From contig DATAXV010000127.1 of assembly GCA_036272915.1 (NCBI GenBank), positions 1 through 38,608 on the forward strand: a DNA stretch of 38,608 bases, in the 5' to 3' direction. Made by a program: the position numbers and the translations under genes. This DNA comes from DATAXV01 sp036272915 (GTDB lineage: Bacteria > Chloroflexota > Dormibacteria > Dormibacterales > Dormibacteraceae). The notes beneath the pieces are model-generated. The model saw only the letters and a list, made by a program, of their open reading frames with translations. It was not told the origin of the DNA and did no database searches. Shown here piece by piece: positions 7,198 to 14,663 of this stretch (the first letter of the stretch is position 1; the number at the start of each line of letters is the position of its first letter).

Positions 7198-8466
7198 ATG
7201 CTCGCTCCCACCTGGCCGGCTCCGACCGCCGCCGGCCCCGTGTCCGGCTCGGTGTCCCTACCCGGATCGAAGTCGATCACGAACCGCGCCCTGCTCATCG
7301 CCGCCCTCGCCTCCGAACCCAGCCTTCTTCGCCGGCCGCTGCGCAGCCGGGACACGCAGCTGATGAGCGAGGGTCTGCGCCGGCTGGGGGTGACCATCAC
7401 CGACGAGGGCGACGACATCCGGGTCGTCCCGGTCCCCGAGCTCCGCGGCGAGTGCGCCATCGACGTCGGCAACGCGGGGACGGTGATGCGCTTCCTCCCC
7501 GCCGCCGCCGCGCTGGCCGAGGGCGACGTCGCCTTCGACGGGGACGAGGCGATGCGGCGCCGGCCGCTGGCCCCGCTGTTGGACGGTCTCCGGCAGCTCG
7601 GCGTCGAGATCGACGACGAGGGCAGGGGGGCGCCGCCGCTGACCGTGCGCGGCCGTGGTGGGGTCCCCGGCGGCGCCGTCACCATCGACGCCTCGGAGTC
7701 GTCGCAGCTGATCTCCGGGCTGCTGCTGGCCGCGCCGCGGTTCGCCCGAGGCCTGGATCTGCGCCACGTCGGCCGGCCGGTTCCCTCGGCCCCGCTCATC
7801 GCCACCACCGTGGCGATGCTCCGGGCCGCCGGCGCCCAGGTGTCCGAGCCCGAGCCCGACCACTGGGTGGTGGCGCCCGGGCGGCTGCGCGGCGGCGAGG
7901 TGGCGATCGAGCCCGACCTCTCCAACGCCGCGCCCTTCCTGGCCGCCGCCATGGTCACCGGCGGCAGGGTGACGGTCGAGGGATGGCCGCGCGAGACGAC
8001 CCAGCCGGGCGACGCGCTGCGGACGATCCTCGCCGACCTCGGCGGCGTGTGCGAGCTCGATGGGGCCGGCCTCACCGTCCAGGGCGGCCGCGCCATCAGC
8101 GGCAGGGACCTCGACCTGCGGCCCTGCAGCGAGCTGGCGACCACCATCGCCGCGCTCGCCACCCTGGCCGACACGCCCTCGCGCCTGACCGGCATCGGCC
8201 ACATCCGCGGGCACGAGACCGACCGCCTGGCCGCGCTGGTGCGCGAGATCAACGGCCTGGGCGGCGACGCCAGCGAGTTGGAGGACGGGATCGAGATCCG
8301 CCCCCGTCCGCTGCACGGCGGCGTGTTCCACACCTACGACGACCACCGTCTCGCCACCGCCGGCGCCGTCATCGGCCTGGCCGTGCCCGGGGTGGAGGTC
8401 GAGAACATCGCGACGACCGGCAAGACCTTGCCCAACTTCGTCGACCTGTGGACAATTCTGCGGTGA
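7198..8466 (+). CDS. aroA: 3-phosphoshikimate 1-carboxyvinyltransferase (EPSP synthase)
   Basis: 422 residues from ATG 7198; earlier in-frame codons add a non-conserved tail. The enzyme condenses shikimate-3-phosphate with phosphoenolpyruvate, step six of chorismate synthesis, in the cytoplasm. Visible motifs are LPGSKSITNRALLIAAL (substrate Lys25, Ser26, Arg30), GNAGTVMRF, SSQLISGLLLAAP, GHETDRLAAL and YDDHRLATAGAVIG, ending in TTGKTLPNF. The residue corresponding to the E. coli catalytic Asp313 is Glu (CSELATTIA), and HETDR replaces KETDR, both as in actinobacterial AroA proteins. No other shikimate gene adjoins it. It reads away from the DUF1445 gene. Confidence 0.96.
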   Translation: MLAPTWPAPTAAGPVSGSVSLPGSKSITNRALLIAALASEPSLLRRPLRSRDTQLMSEGLRRLGVTITDEGDDIRVVPVPELRGECAIDVGNAGTVMRFLPAAAALAEGDVAFDGDEAMRRRPLAPLLDGLRQLGVEIDDEGRGAPPLTVRGRGGVPGGAVTIDASESSQLISGLLLAAPRFARGLDLRHVGRPVPSAPLIATTVAMLRAAGAQVSEPEPDHWVVAPGRLRGGEVAIEPDLSNAAPFLAAAMVTGGRVTVEGWPRETTQPGDALRTILADLGGVCELDGAGLTVQGGRAISGRDLDLRPCSELATTIAALATLADTPSRLTGIGHIRGHETDRLAALVREINGLGGDASELEDGIEIRPRPLHGGVFHTYDDHRLATAGAVIGLAVPGVEVENIATTGKTLPNFVDLWTILR

Positions 8467-8556
8467 CGTCGCGCGGGTCATCCGGGAGGACGGGCGGCCG
8501 GCCCCGGAATCGGGTCGCCGGCGGGATTTCAACCTGAGGCAGGAGAGAACCAGCAC

Positions 8557-9369
8557 ATGATCCTGTTGCACTACGTCTCCAACGGCAGCACTCGCCTGGC
8601 GGTCAAGACCGCGCAGGGCGTGTTCGACGCCGGCGGGACCACACTCGACGACATCTTCTCCGGCCAGGCGCCCAGCGTCACCGGCGACCCCCTCGACGAG
8701 GGGACGCTGGTCTACGCGCCCAGCGTCCCCCGGCCCGGGAAGATCGTCTGCGTCGGCCACAACTACCGCAAGCACGTCGAGGAGAGCGGGGCGGAGATGC
8801 CGGAGAACCCGGTGCTCTTCTCCAAGTACCTCAACGCGCTGACCGCCAGCGGCCAGGACGTGCCCATTCCCTCGGTGACCACGCAGTGCGACTACGAGGC
8901 GGAGCTGGTGATCGTCATCGGCCGCCACGCCGAGCGGGTCAGCGAGGCCAACGCCACCGACTACGTCTTCGGCTACAGCAACGGCAACGACATCAGCGCC
9001 CGCGACCTGCAGCGCCTGACCCCGCAGTGGATGCTGGGCAAGACCCTGACCAAGTTCGGCCCGGTCGGCCCCTACCTGTGCAGCCGGGAGGAGATGGGCT
9101 CGTTCGCGACCCAGCCGATCCGGTGCTCGGTGAACGGGGAGCTCCGGCAGGACTCCGTGCTCGGCGACATGATCTTCGGCGTCCCCGAGCTGGTCAGCTT
9201 CATCAGCCGGCACTTCCCGCTCGACCCGGGGGACATCATCTTCTCGGGCACGCCGAGCGGCGTCGCCATGGGCCGCGAGGACAAGCCCTGGCTCAAGCCC
9301 GGCGACGAGGTCGTGGTCGAGGTCGGTCCCCTGGGCCGGCTCGTCAGCCACATGGTCGAGGGCGACTGA
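8557..9369 (+). CDS. Fumarylacetoacetate hydrolase (FAH) family protein
   Basis: 270 residues. The N-terminal region is followed by the FAH catalytic core beginning at KIVCVGHNYRKHVEE (about 62-76). Metal ligands are visible as the E-x-E pair in DYEAELVIVIG (Glu114, Glu116) and the Asp in NGNDISARDLQ (Asp145); GKTLTKFGPVGP and FSGTPSGVAMGR complete the site. The family includes FAH, 2-hydroxyhepta-2,4-dienedioate isomerase, acylpyruvate hydrolase and oxaloacetate decarboxylase types, so it acts on a 2,4-diketo or related acid with Mg2+/Mn2+. An AGGAG ribosome-binding site lies before ATG 8557. Which substrate is unknown. Confidence 0.93.
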   Translation: MILLHYVSNGSTRLAVKTAQGVFDAGGTTLDDIFSGQAPSVTGDPLDEGTLVYAPSVPRPGKIVCVGHNYRKHVEESGAEMPENPVLFSKYLNALTASGQDVPIPSVTTQCDYEAELVIVIGRHAERVSEANATDYVFGYSNGNDISARDLQRLTPQWMLGKTLTKFGPVGPYLCSREEMGSFATQPIRCSVNGELRQDSVLGDMIFGVPELVSFISRHFPLDPGDIIFSGTPSGVAMGREDKPWLKPGDEVVVEVGPLGRLVSHMVEGD

Positions 9370-9390
9370 ACGTCAGCCTCCCTCCACTGG

Positions 9391-9756
9391 CTGGTCACGT
9401 ACGGGGCCGGCGGGCTGGCCGCGGTGCTGATCATCGCGGCCGTACCGCTCCCCTACGTGCTCCGGCGACGGGGCTGGATGGGGCCCCACTACCTGGTCGC
9501 CTACGCCGCGGCCGCGGTCGCCCTGCTCCACAGCCTGCTCTCGATCACGCGAGCGCCGATGCCCATCCTCGCCGAGGCCGGGCTCTGGGCGGGGTCGCTG
9601 GCCGCCGCCGTCGTCGTCGCCCAGATCATCCTCGGCCGCGACCTCCGCGGCGAGCAGGGTGACCGGCGCCGGCGGGCGCGAACGATCCACTTCTGCGTCA
9701 TGCTCACCCTGGTCGTCCTGGTCGCCGTCCACGTGCTGCTGGTGCTCGTCCACTGA
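9391..9756 (+). CDS. Small four-helix membrane protein, start uncertain
   Basis: About 121 residues if begun at CTG 9391, or 110 from GTG 9424. It reads in the same frame as the FAH gene and follows its TGA with no ATG. Four membrane helices are predicted: around TYGAGGLAAVLIIAAVPLPY, HYLVAYAAAAVALLHSLL, AGLWAGSLAAAVVVAQIIL and FCVMLTLVVLVAVHVLLVLV. The GTG start would cut the first helix to about 12 residues, so an earlier non-ATG start (CTG 9391) is more sensible structurally. Histidines lie within helices 2 and 4 (LLHSLL and AVHVLL), a pattern compatible with b-type haem, but this is speculative. I do not recognise the family. Confidence 0.6.
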   Translation: MVTYGAGGLAAVLIIAAVPLPYVLRRRGWMGPHYLVAYAAAAVALLHSLLSITRAPMPILAEAGLWAGSLAAAVVVAQIILGRDLRGEQGDRRRRARTIHFCVMLTLVVLVAVHVLLVLVH

Positions 9757-9772
9757 CCAGCCGCCGGCGCGG

Positions 9773-10843
9773 TCAGTCGGAGAGCGGCCGGACCTTGATC
9801 GCGGTCCCGCTCTCCGCCGAGCGGTAGGCGGCGTCGAGCAGCTCCACGACCCGCGCCCCGAGCTCGCCCGGTGCGCACGTCTCCTCGTCGCCGGCGAGGA
9901 GATCGACCAGGTTGCGCGAGGTGACGTGTGCGGGGTAGAGGTTCTCACCCGGCTCGGGCTCCACGCTCCGCGAGGGGAGCCCGGCGCGATGGATGGCGAG
10001 GACGCCCTGGGCGAGGTCGAGGTGGACCGAGCCGGCGCTGCCGTAGACCCGGATCTCGTTGCCGCTGGGCCGGTCCGGGCTGATGCTGCCGGTCGACGCC
10101 AGCGTGCCCAGCGAGTTCCCCTCGAAGCGGACGCTGATCGAGTCGAGCAGATCCACGGCCAGCCCCTTCTTCTCCATGAAGGCGAAGACCTCGGCCACGC
10201 GCAGGCCCGTGATCCAGAGCAGGATCCCGGCCGGGTGCGTCACCTGGAGGTGGCCCTGGCCGCCGCCGGCGACCTTGGGGTCGGAGTAGGTGCTGGCGCT
10301 GGGCGCCGTGACCGGGAAGTTGAACGAGGTGCGGTAGGCCTCCGGATTGCCGCGCAGGAACTCCAGGACCATGGATGCGTAGAGGCTGGTGGAGAGCTCG
10401 ATGTCGCCGATCTCGCCACCGGTGATCGCCTCGCGGGCCGCCCTGGCCAGGCTCGTGTAATTGGATGGATAGCCCACCGTCAGCACCACGCCCTTCCGCC
10501 TGGCGAGTTCGACCAGCTCCCAGGCCTCGGCGGCGTGGAGGGTCATCGGCTTCTCCAGCATCACCGCCACGCCGGCCTCGAGCGCATCGCGGGCGACCTG
10601 GTAGTGGTACGCGTGCTGGACGGCGACGATCACGCCCTGGGGCCGGGCCCGCTCGATCAGGTCGGTGTGGCTCTCGAAGACGGCGTCGATGCCGTAGGAG
10701 CGGCGAACACCCTCGCGCTTGGCCGGATCGAGATCGGCGACGCCGACCAGCTCGGCCTTCGGGTACGCCAGCAGCGACGGAATGTGATACTGCGTCCCCC
10801 ACCACCCGGCCCCGATCAAACCGATGCGGACCTGACCAGCCAC
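9773..10843 (-). CDS. Gfo/Idh/MocA family oxidoreductase
   Basis: 356 residues from GTG 10843, chosen because AGGAGAG stands just upstream; an upstream extension to 10918 is basic and unconserved. The N-terminal Rossmann fold has IGLIGAGWWG at residues 7-16 and the family signature LEKPMTL at about 96-102. The second domain has GGQGHLQVTHPAGILLWI, carrying the conserved catalytic-site histidines. These enzymes use NAD(P) to oxidise sugars, inositols or related polyols. It converges with the small membrane-protein gene and has no obvious operon partner. Substrate unknown. Confidence 0.93.
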   Translation of the reverse strand: MAGQVRIGLIGAGWWGTQYHIPSLLAYPKAELVGVADLDPAKREGVRRSYGIDAVFESHTDLIERARPQGVIVAVQHAYHYQVARDALEAGVAVMLEKPMTLHAAEAWELVELARRKGVVLTVGYPSNYTSLARAAREAITGGEIGDIELSTSLYASMVLEFLRGNPEAYRTSFNFPVTAPSASTYSDPKVAGGGQGHLQVTHPAGILLWITGLRVAEVFAFMEKKGLAVDLLDSISVRFEGNSLGTLASTGSISPDRPSGNEIRVYGSAGSVHLDLAQGVLAIHRAGLPSRSVEPEPGENLYPAHVTSRNLVDLLAGDEETCAPGELGARVVELLDAAYRSAESGTAIKVRPLSD

Positions 10844-10999
10844 GTCCTCTCTCCTTGACTTCCGGGATACGGTGTCCGGCGATCTGCGGCGATGCCTGCC
10901 GTGATCGTAGCGCGGCACCGTTGTCGCGAGGAGAGCGTCGCGGCCGGACCGGTGACGCGATCCGGCCGGGCACCGCCCGGCCGGTGGCGCGCGGCGAGG

Positions 11000-11356
11000 T
11001 CAGCTGGACACGGCTCCGGCGATTGTCCGCAGCCCGTCCTCGATCCAGCGGCGGACGCTGCCGGCTCCGGAGAAGCCCACGGTGCGGTCGACCGGCTCTC
11101 CGTCGACGAAGAGCATCAGGGTCGGCATGCTCAGGACGCCGTACCTGGTCCTGATGTCCGGGTTCTCGTCGACGTCCAGCTCGCGGACCGTCACCCGGTC
11201 CGCCATCTCGGCGGCGAGGCCGGTCAGCACCGGCTCCATCATCCGGCAGGGAGGGCACCAGGTCGCCGAGAAGTCGACCACCACCGGTCCGGCCGCCCGC
11301 AGGACCTCCGCGTCGAAGCTGCTCGTATCCACGTGGGGAAGCTTGGGTCTATCCAT
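11000..11356 (-). CDS. Thioredoxin family protein with WCPPC active site
   Basis: 118 residues from ATG 11356. A thioredoxin fold with VVVDFSATWCPPCRMMEP has the redox cysteines at 34 and 37, and the cis-proline segment SMPTLMLFVDGE. The dipeptide between the cysteines is Pro-Pro rather than the Gly-Pro of classical thioredoxin, which alters redox potential in characterised proteins. No signal peptide is seen, so it is cytoplasmic. A TAGCCT box ends 7 bases before the ATG with no Shine-Dalgarno, pointing to a leaderless mRNA. The 121-bp gap to the TetR gene contains a perfect palindrome. Confidence 0.93.
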   Translation of the reverse strand: MDRPKLPHVDTSSFDAEVLRAAGPVVVDFSATWCPPCRMMEPVLTGLAAEMADRVTVRELDVDENPDIRTRYGVLSMPTLMLFVDGEPVDRTVGFSGAGSVRRWIEDGLRTIAGAVSS

Positions 11357-11363
11357 GGGACGG

Positions 11364-11369
11364 AGGCTA
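11364..11369 (-). promoter_or_regulatory. -10 box (TAGCCT) of the thioredoxin gene
   Basis: Minus-strand TAGCCT lies 7 bases before the ATG at 11356, with no ribosome-binding site between, consistent with leaderless transcription. Confidence 0.4.
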
Positions 11370-11400
11370 GGTCGCACACGGCCGTCAGGCGACCAACCGC

Positions 11401-11412
11401 AGTACTAGTACT
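11401..11412. repeat. Perfect 12-bp palindrome AGTACTAGTACT
   Basis: Two tandem AGTACT hexamers form a 12-bp perfect palindrome upstream of the thioredoxin gene. It could be an operator, but no regulator can be assigned and only one copy was noticed. Confidence 0.45.
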
Positions 11413-11477
11413 ACAGCCGCGAGCCGTGCTCCGTGATCTGGCCGGCCTGGTCGGCACCGGCGAGCGTGTCCCCTGGA

Positions 11478-12077
11478 TCATGGGGCCCGCTCGAGGGCCA
11501 GCAGCAGGAGGCCGACGCCGACGGTCATTCTCACCAGGAACTCCTCGCGGCTGCTCACTTCGTGCTTGATGCCCATCGCCGTGCTGAGCAGCGTCTGGGC
11601 CACATCGCTCGCCACACCTCCGCGATTGACGGGTACGCCGGCGGTCAGGGCGTCGGTGACCAGTCCGGCGAACCGCGTGGCGTATTCCCCGGCCATCGGC
11701 TCGAGCAGGTCCGGGTTGCTCTCGATCACGAGGGCGATGTCCTGGGTCATCGGTCCGATGTAACGCCCGGTCCAATGGTCGAAGGCTTCGACGAGCCGGT
11801 CGCGGAGCGGGCGGCCCGTCTCGGAAAGAGCTCGTTCGGCGGCTGCGACGTCGCCGTCAAGCGCGCGGGTGACCGCGGCCCGGAACAGGTCCTGCTTGGA
11901 GGCGAAATGAAAGTAGAGGCCGGGCCGGGAGATGCCCGCAGCCCGGGCGATATCGTCCATCGAGGCCTTCCGGTAGCCGTAGCGGGCAAAGATCAGCAGA
12001 GCGGCGTCCAGCACGTGCTCACGCCGGCCGGCCTCGCTCTCCTTCCCCCTGGAGACGTCAGATCCGACGGGATTCAC
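11478..12077 (-). CDS. TetR/AcrR family transcriptional regulator
   Basis: 199 residues. The N-terminal TetR helix-turn-helix covers about 20-66 with VLDAALLIFARYGYRKASMDDIARAAGISRPGLYFHFASKQDLF. The C-terminal domain is helical and divergent, as expected for ligand binding. The GTG at 12077 is used because a TACACT box ends 7 bases upstream and no ribosome-binding site is present. It is divergent from an SDR gene and a near-perfect 10+10 bp inverted repeat lies between them, so it most likely represses both itself and that SDR. Confidence 0.94.
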   Translation of the reverse strand: MNPVGSDVSRGKESEAGRREHVLDAALLIFARYGYRKASMDDIARAAGISRPGLYFHFASKQDLFRAAVTRALDGDVAAAERALSETGRPLRDRLVEAFDHWTGRYIGPMTQDIALVIESNPDLLEPMAGEYATRFAGLVTDALTAGVPVNRGGVASDVAQTLLSTAMGIKHEVSSREEFLVRMTVGVGLLLLALERAP

Positions 12078-12084
12078 ACACGAG

Positions 12085-12090
12085 AGTGTA
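12085..12090 (-). promoter_or_regulatory. -10 box (TACACT) of the TetR gene
   Basis: TACACT on the minus strand is 7 bases before the GTG at 12077. A -35-like TTGTTA is found 19 bases upstream and lies inside the inverted-repeat operator, so repressor binding would cover it. Confidence 0.45.
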
Positions 12091-12105
12091 GCCGACCAAC
12101 CATCC

Positions 12106-12137
12106 TACTTAACAAGATATGCTTATTTTGTTTAGTA
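12106..12137. promoter_or_regulatory. TetR operator: inverted repeat between divergent TetR and SDR genes
   Basis: TACTTAACAA (12106-12115) and TTGTTTAGTA (12128-12137) are inverted repeats with one mismatch in ten, separated by 12 bases. It is an AT-rich island between divergent starts, and it overlaps the putative -35 of the TetR gene. This layout is typical of TetR-family autoregulation and control of the divergent enzyme. Confidence 0.7.
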
Positions 12138-12223
12138 AGGTCATGGCTGAGTCGCGCCCTCGCATGACCCGGTGGGTCGACCTCAGCACCGCCGGCCATC
12201 CGGTGCCTTCAGGAGGCTTTTTG

Positions 12224-13225
12224 ATGTCAACGTACGGTCCGCTGATCACGACGCGCTTCGACGCCATGAGCGCGGCTGATGATGTCGTCGCCGGCGTCGA
12301 CCTCCGCGGCGTCCGCGCCGTCGTCACCGGGGGCTCATCCGGGATCGGGCTGGAGACCGCCCGCTCGCTCGCCCGCGCAGGCGCGGAGGTCACCCTGGCG
12401 GTCCGTGACACCGCCGCCGGGCTCGAGGCAGCCCGGGACATCGGGCAGTCGACCGGTGGTGTCGGTGCGCACGTCGCGGCCCTGGATCTTGCCGATCGCG
12501 CCGCGGTGGCCGGCTTCGTCCGAGGCTGGGTGGGCCCGCTGCACCTGCTGATCAACAATGCGGGAGTCATCACGCCCACCCTGGCCCGGACCGAGGAGGG
12601 GTGGGAAATGCAGTTCGCCACCAACTACCTCGGCCATTTCGCCCTGAGCCTCGGTCTGCGCGGCGCCCTCGCCTCAGGCGCCCGCGAACGCGACGAGGCG
12701 CGTGTCGTCCAGGTCAGCTCGACGGCGCACATGCGCTCACCGGTCTTGTTCGACGATATCCAGTTCGAGCGGCGCGAGTACGACCCGCAGGCGGCTTACG
12801 CGCAGTCCAAGACCGCGACGTCGCTATTCGCGGTCGAAGCCACGCGCCGCTGGGCGGCTGACGGCATCGTCGCCAACGCCGTCAACCCCGGCGGCGTCGC
12901 CACCCGGCTGCAAAGGCACTTCACGCAGAGGCAGAAGGATTACCTGGCCGACGCCGAAGCGGCGGGAGTCTTCGCCTACAAGACCGCCCAGCAGGGTGCC
13001 GCCACCACCCTCGTCGCAGCGGTCGCCCCGGAGTTCGCCCACACCGGCGGCCACTATCTCGACGACGGCCACGAGGCGCGTGCCGTGGTCAACGACGCTC
13101 AGCTGTTCGAGAACAGCCACGGCGTCAAGCAGTGGGCCATCGACCCCGATACCGCGCGGAGGCTGTGGACGGTCTCGCTCGACCTCATCGGTCAGGGCGT
13201 CCCGCGCAGCCAGGGCGCATCGTGA
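12224..13225 (+). CDS. SDR family NAD(P)-dependent oxidoreductase (retinol dehydrogenase-like)
   Basis: 333 residues from ATG 12224, fixed by AGGAGG eight bases upstream. The Rossmann motif is TGGSSGIGLETARSLA with NNAG near residue 110. The catalytic set is Ser in VSSTAH and Tyr-x-x-x-Lys in YAQSKTA. Length and the NYLGHFALSLGL segment place it with the retinol-dehydrogenase/WW-domain-oxidoreductase-like SDRs, which usually reduce or oxidise lipophilic aldehydes, ketones or alcohols. It is under probable control of the divergent TetR regulator, whose operator lies about 90 bases upstream. The 190 bases downstream to the LuxR gene hold nothing I can identify. Confidence 0.93.
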   Translation: MSTYGPLITTRFDAMSAADDVVAGVDLRGVRAVVTGGSSGIGLETARSLARAGAEVTLAVRDTAAGLEAARDIGQSTGGVGAHVAALDLADRAAVAGFVRGWVGPLHLLINNAGVITPTLARTEEGWEMQFATNYLGHFALSLGLRGALASGARERDEARVVQVSSTAHMRSPVLFDDIQFERREYDPQAAYAQSKTATSLFAVEATRRWAADGIVANAVNPGGVATRLQRHFTQRQKDYLADAEAAGVFAYKTAQQGAATTLVAAVAPEFAHTGGHYLDDGHEARAVVNDAQLFENSHGVKQWAIDPDTARRLWTVSLDLIGQGVPRSQGAS

Positions 13226-13416
13226 AGAACCCGAGGTACCGGGGAAGACTCCGTTTGCCCGGCAACGGCGACGATGCGATGTGATCTCAGCCAGGGCGAC
13301 GGAGCGCTCCGCGAGCACCGCTGAGGCTCCAGACGCCACCGCCGGGGCCGGCGCAAGCAGGTCTCATGACGCCCCTGCAGTGAACGGCTCAAGACGCGAT
13401 CGTCGTACTGATCCCG

Positions 13417-14034
13417 CTATCTCGGTCGCGGGTGGAAGACGCCGAGAAGCTCGGTACGGCTGTGCACGTCCAGCTTCTCGAACACACGGTGGACGTGGTT
13501 CTTGACCGTCTGCGGCCGAAGCCCCAGGCGCGCCGCGATCTCCCCGTTGCCGAGGCCCTCGGCGACCAGCCGGAGCACCTCCTCCTCGCGCTCGGTGAGT
13601 GACGGCGCGAGGACCGGGTGACCCTCGTCGCGAAGGCCGGCCACATAGCGGAAGAGCGAGGTGAAGATGCGGGCCGAGCTGGGCGCCCTGCCCGACGCCA
13701 CCGCCGCGATCGCCGCCGCCAGCTCGTCGAGGTCGGCGTCCTGGAGCACGCAGCCGGAGGCGCCGAGCCGTACGCAGTCGATGATCGACCGGTCCTCGGC
13801 GGCGACGTTGAAGACGAGCAGCCGCGCCGGCTCGCTCACCTCCACACCGCCGGCTCTGGCCGCCTCGAGATCGCAGAGGACCACCTGGGCCTGATCGACG
13901 CCCCCGGCCGACAGCGCCTCCAGGCTCGCGTGCGTCCCGACCACCCGGAGGTCGCTGCGGCGGGCCAGGAGCTCGGCCAGGCCTTCGCGGATCGGCGGGC
14001 TGCCATGAACGACGGAGATGGCGATGGTGTGCAC
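13417..14034 (-). CDS. LuxR/NarL-type response regulator with degenerate receiver domain
   Basis: 205 residues from GTG 14034, where receiver homology begins; a GTG at 14082 would add 16 Arg/Pro-rich residues. The C-terminal LuxR helix-turn-helix is strong (LTEREEEVLRLVAEGLGNGE, then IAARLGLRPQTVKNHVHRVF, about 146-186). The receiver keeps a phospho-acceptor-like Asp55 (VVLCDLEA) but lacks other essentials: the acidic pair is His10-Gly11, the Thr/Ser position is Asn76 (LLVFNV), and the conserved Lys is Gln98 (CVLQDA). Normal phosphorelay is therefore unlikely. No histidine kinase is nearby. It follows the Lrp gene on the same strand. Confidence 0.88.
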   Translation of the reverse strand: MHTIAISVVHGSPPIREGLAELLARRSDLRVVGTHASLEALSAGGVDQAQVVLCDLEAARAGGVEVSEPARLLVFNVAAEDRSIIDCVRLGASGCVLQDADLDELAAAIAAVASGRAPSSARIFTSLFRYVAGLRDEGHPVLAPSLTEREEEVLRLVAEGLGNGEIAARLGLRPQTVKNHVHRVFEKLDVHSRTELLGVFHPRPR

Positions 14035-14086
14035 GGTCGAGGACGTTAACGGGCGCGCGGGCGAGCGTATTCGGCCAGGCACCGGA

Positions 14087-14560
14087 TCAGCCTGCCGGCT
14101 CGACGACGCTCCGGCGCAGGTGCTCGTAGACCACGGACGTCCGCACGTCCGCGATCTCGGGCCGCTCCGTGAGGCGGTCGATGACGAACGCGTAGAGGGC
14201 GTCGGTGTCGGGGACGGCGACGTGGATCAGGAAGTCCTGCTCGCCGGTGACGACGAAGACGCTGATCGTCTCGGGCAGTTCCCGCACCCAGTTGCGGAAG
14301 GCCTCGATCGTGGGCCGCGACGGCGGACGGATCCGGACCGCAATGAGTGCCTGGACGGGGCGGCCCAGCGCGCGCAGGTCGACGTCGGCGTGGAAACCTC
14401 GGATCACCCCGCGCCGGCGCAGCGAGCGCACGCGCTCGAGCGTCGTCGACGGCGCCACACCCACCGCCTCGGCGATGTCCCGGTTGGTCTCCCGGGCGTT
14501 CCGCTGGAGCCGCTGAAGGATGGTCGAATCAAGTTCGTCGAAGGGGCCACGTTCGAGCAT
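14087..14560 (-). CDS. Lrp/AsnC family transcriptional regulator
   Basis: 157 residues from ATG 14560; the upstream in-frame extension is unconserved. The N-terminal helix-turn-helix is ELDSTILQRLQRNARETNRD followed by IAEAVGVAPSTTLERVRSLRRRGVIRGF (about 9-56). The C-terminal RAM/AsnC effector domain includes ALIAVRIRP and the glycine motif VVTGEQDFLIHVAVPD. The family senses amino acids and forms octamer-like rings. A TATCAT box ends 8 bases before the ATG, so translation is probably leaderless. It is divergent from a DUF2000 gene and a palindrome overlaps the -10 box, suggesting autoregulation and control of that neighbour. Confidence 0.95.
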   Translation of the reverse strand: MLERGPFDELDSTILQRLQRNARETNRDIAEAVGVAPSTTLERVRSLRRRGVIRGFHADVDLRALGRPVQALIAVRIRPPSRPTIEAFRNWVRELPETISVFVVTGEQDFLIHVAVPDTDALYAFVIDRLTERPEIADVRTSVVYEHLRRSVVEPAG

Positions 14561-14565
14561 TGGAT

Positions 14566-14578
14566 CGAATGATATTCG
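14566..14578. promoter_or_regulatory. CGAAT-GAT-ATTCG palindrome over the lrp-type promoter
   Basis: A 13-bp inverted repeat (5-bp arms, 3-base centre) contains the minus-strand -10 box TATCAT (14569-14574) of the Lrp gene. Size and AT-rich centre resemble Lrp-family boxes. A second small inverted repeat, CATCC-GA-GGATG, lies at 14593-14604. Lrp proteins often bind several phased sites, so both may be used. Confidence 0.5.
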
Positions 14579-14663
14579 GCTACAAAAGGAGACATCCGAG
14601 GATGGACTACCGTGCGATCGATATGGCCGCACTTATCACGAAGAAGCCAAGGAGGATCGGCCG

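Noticed and set aside
7258..9351. 697-codon minus-strand open frame across aroA and the FAH gene
   Set aside because: Antisense shadow caused by high GC; it runs through two unrelated, well-recognised genes and the gap between them.
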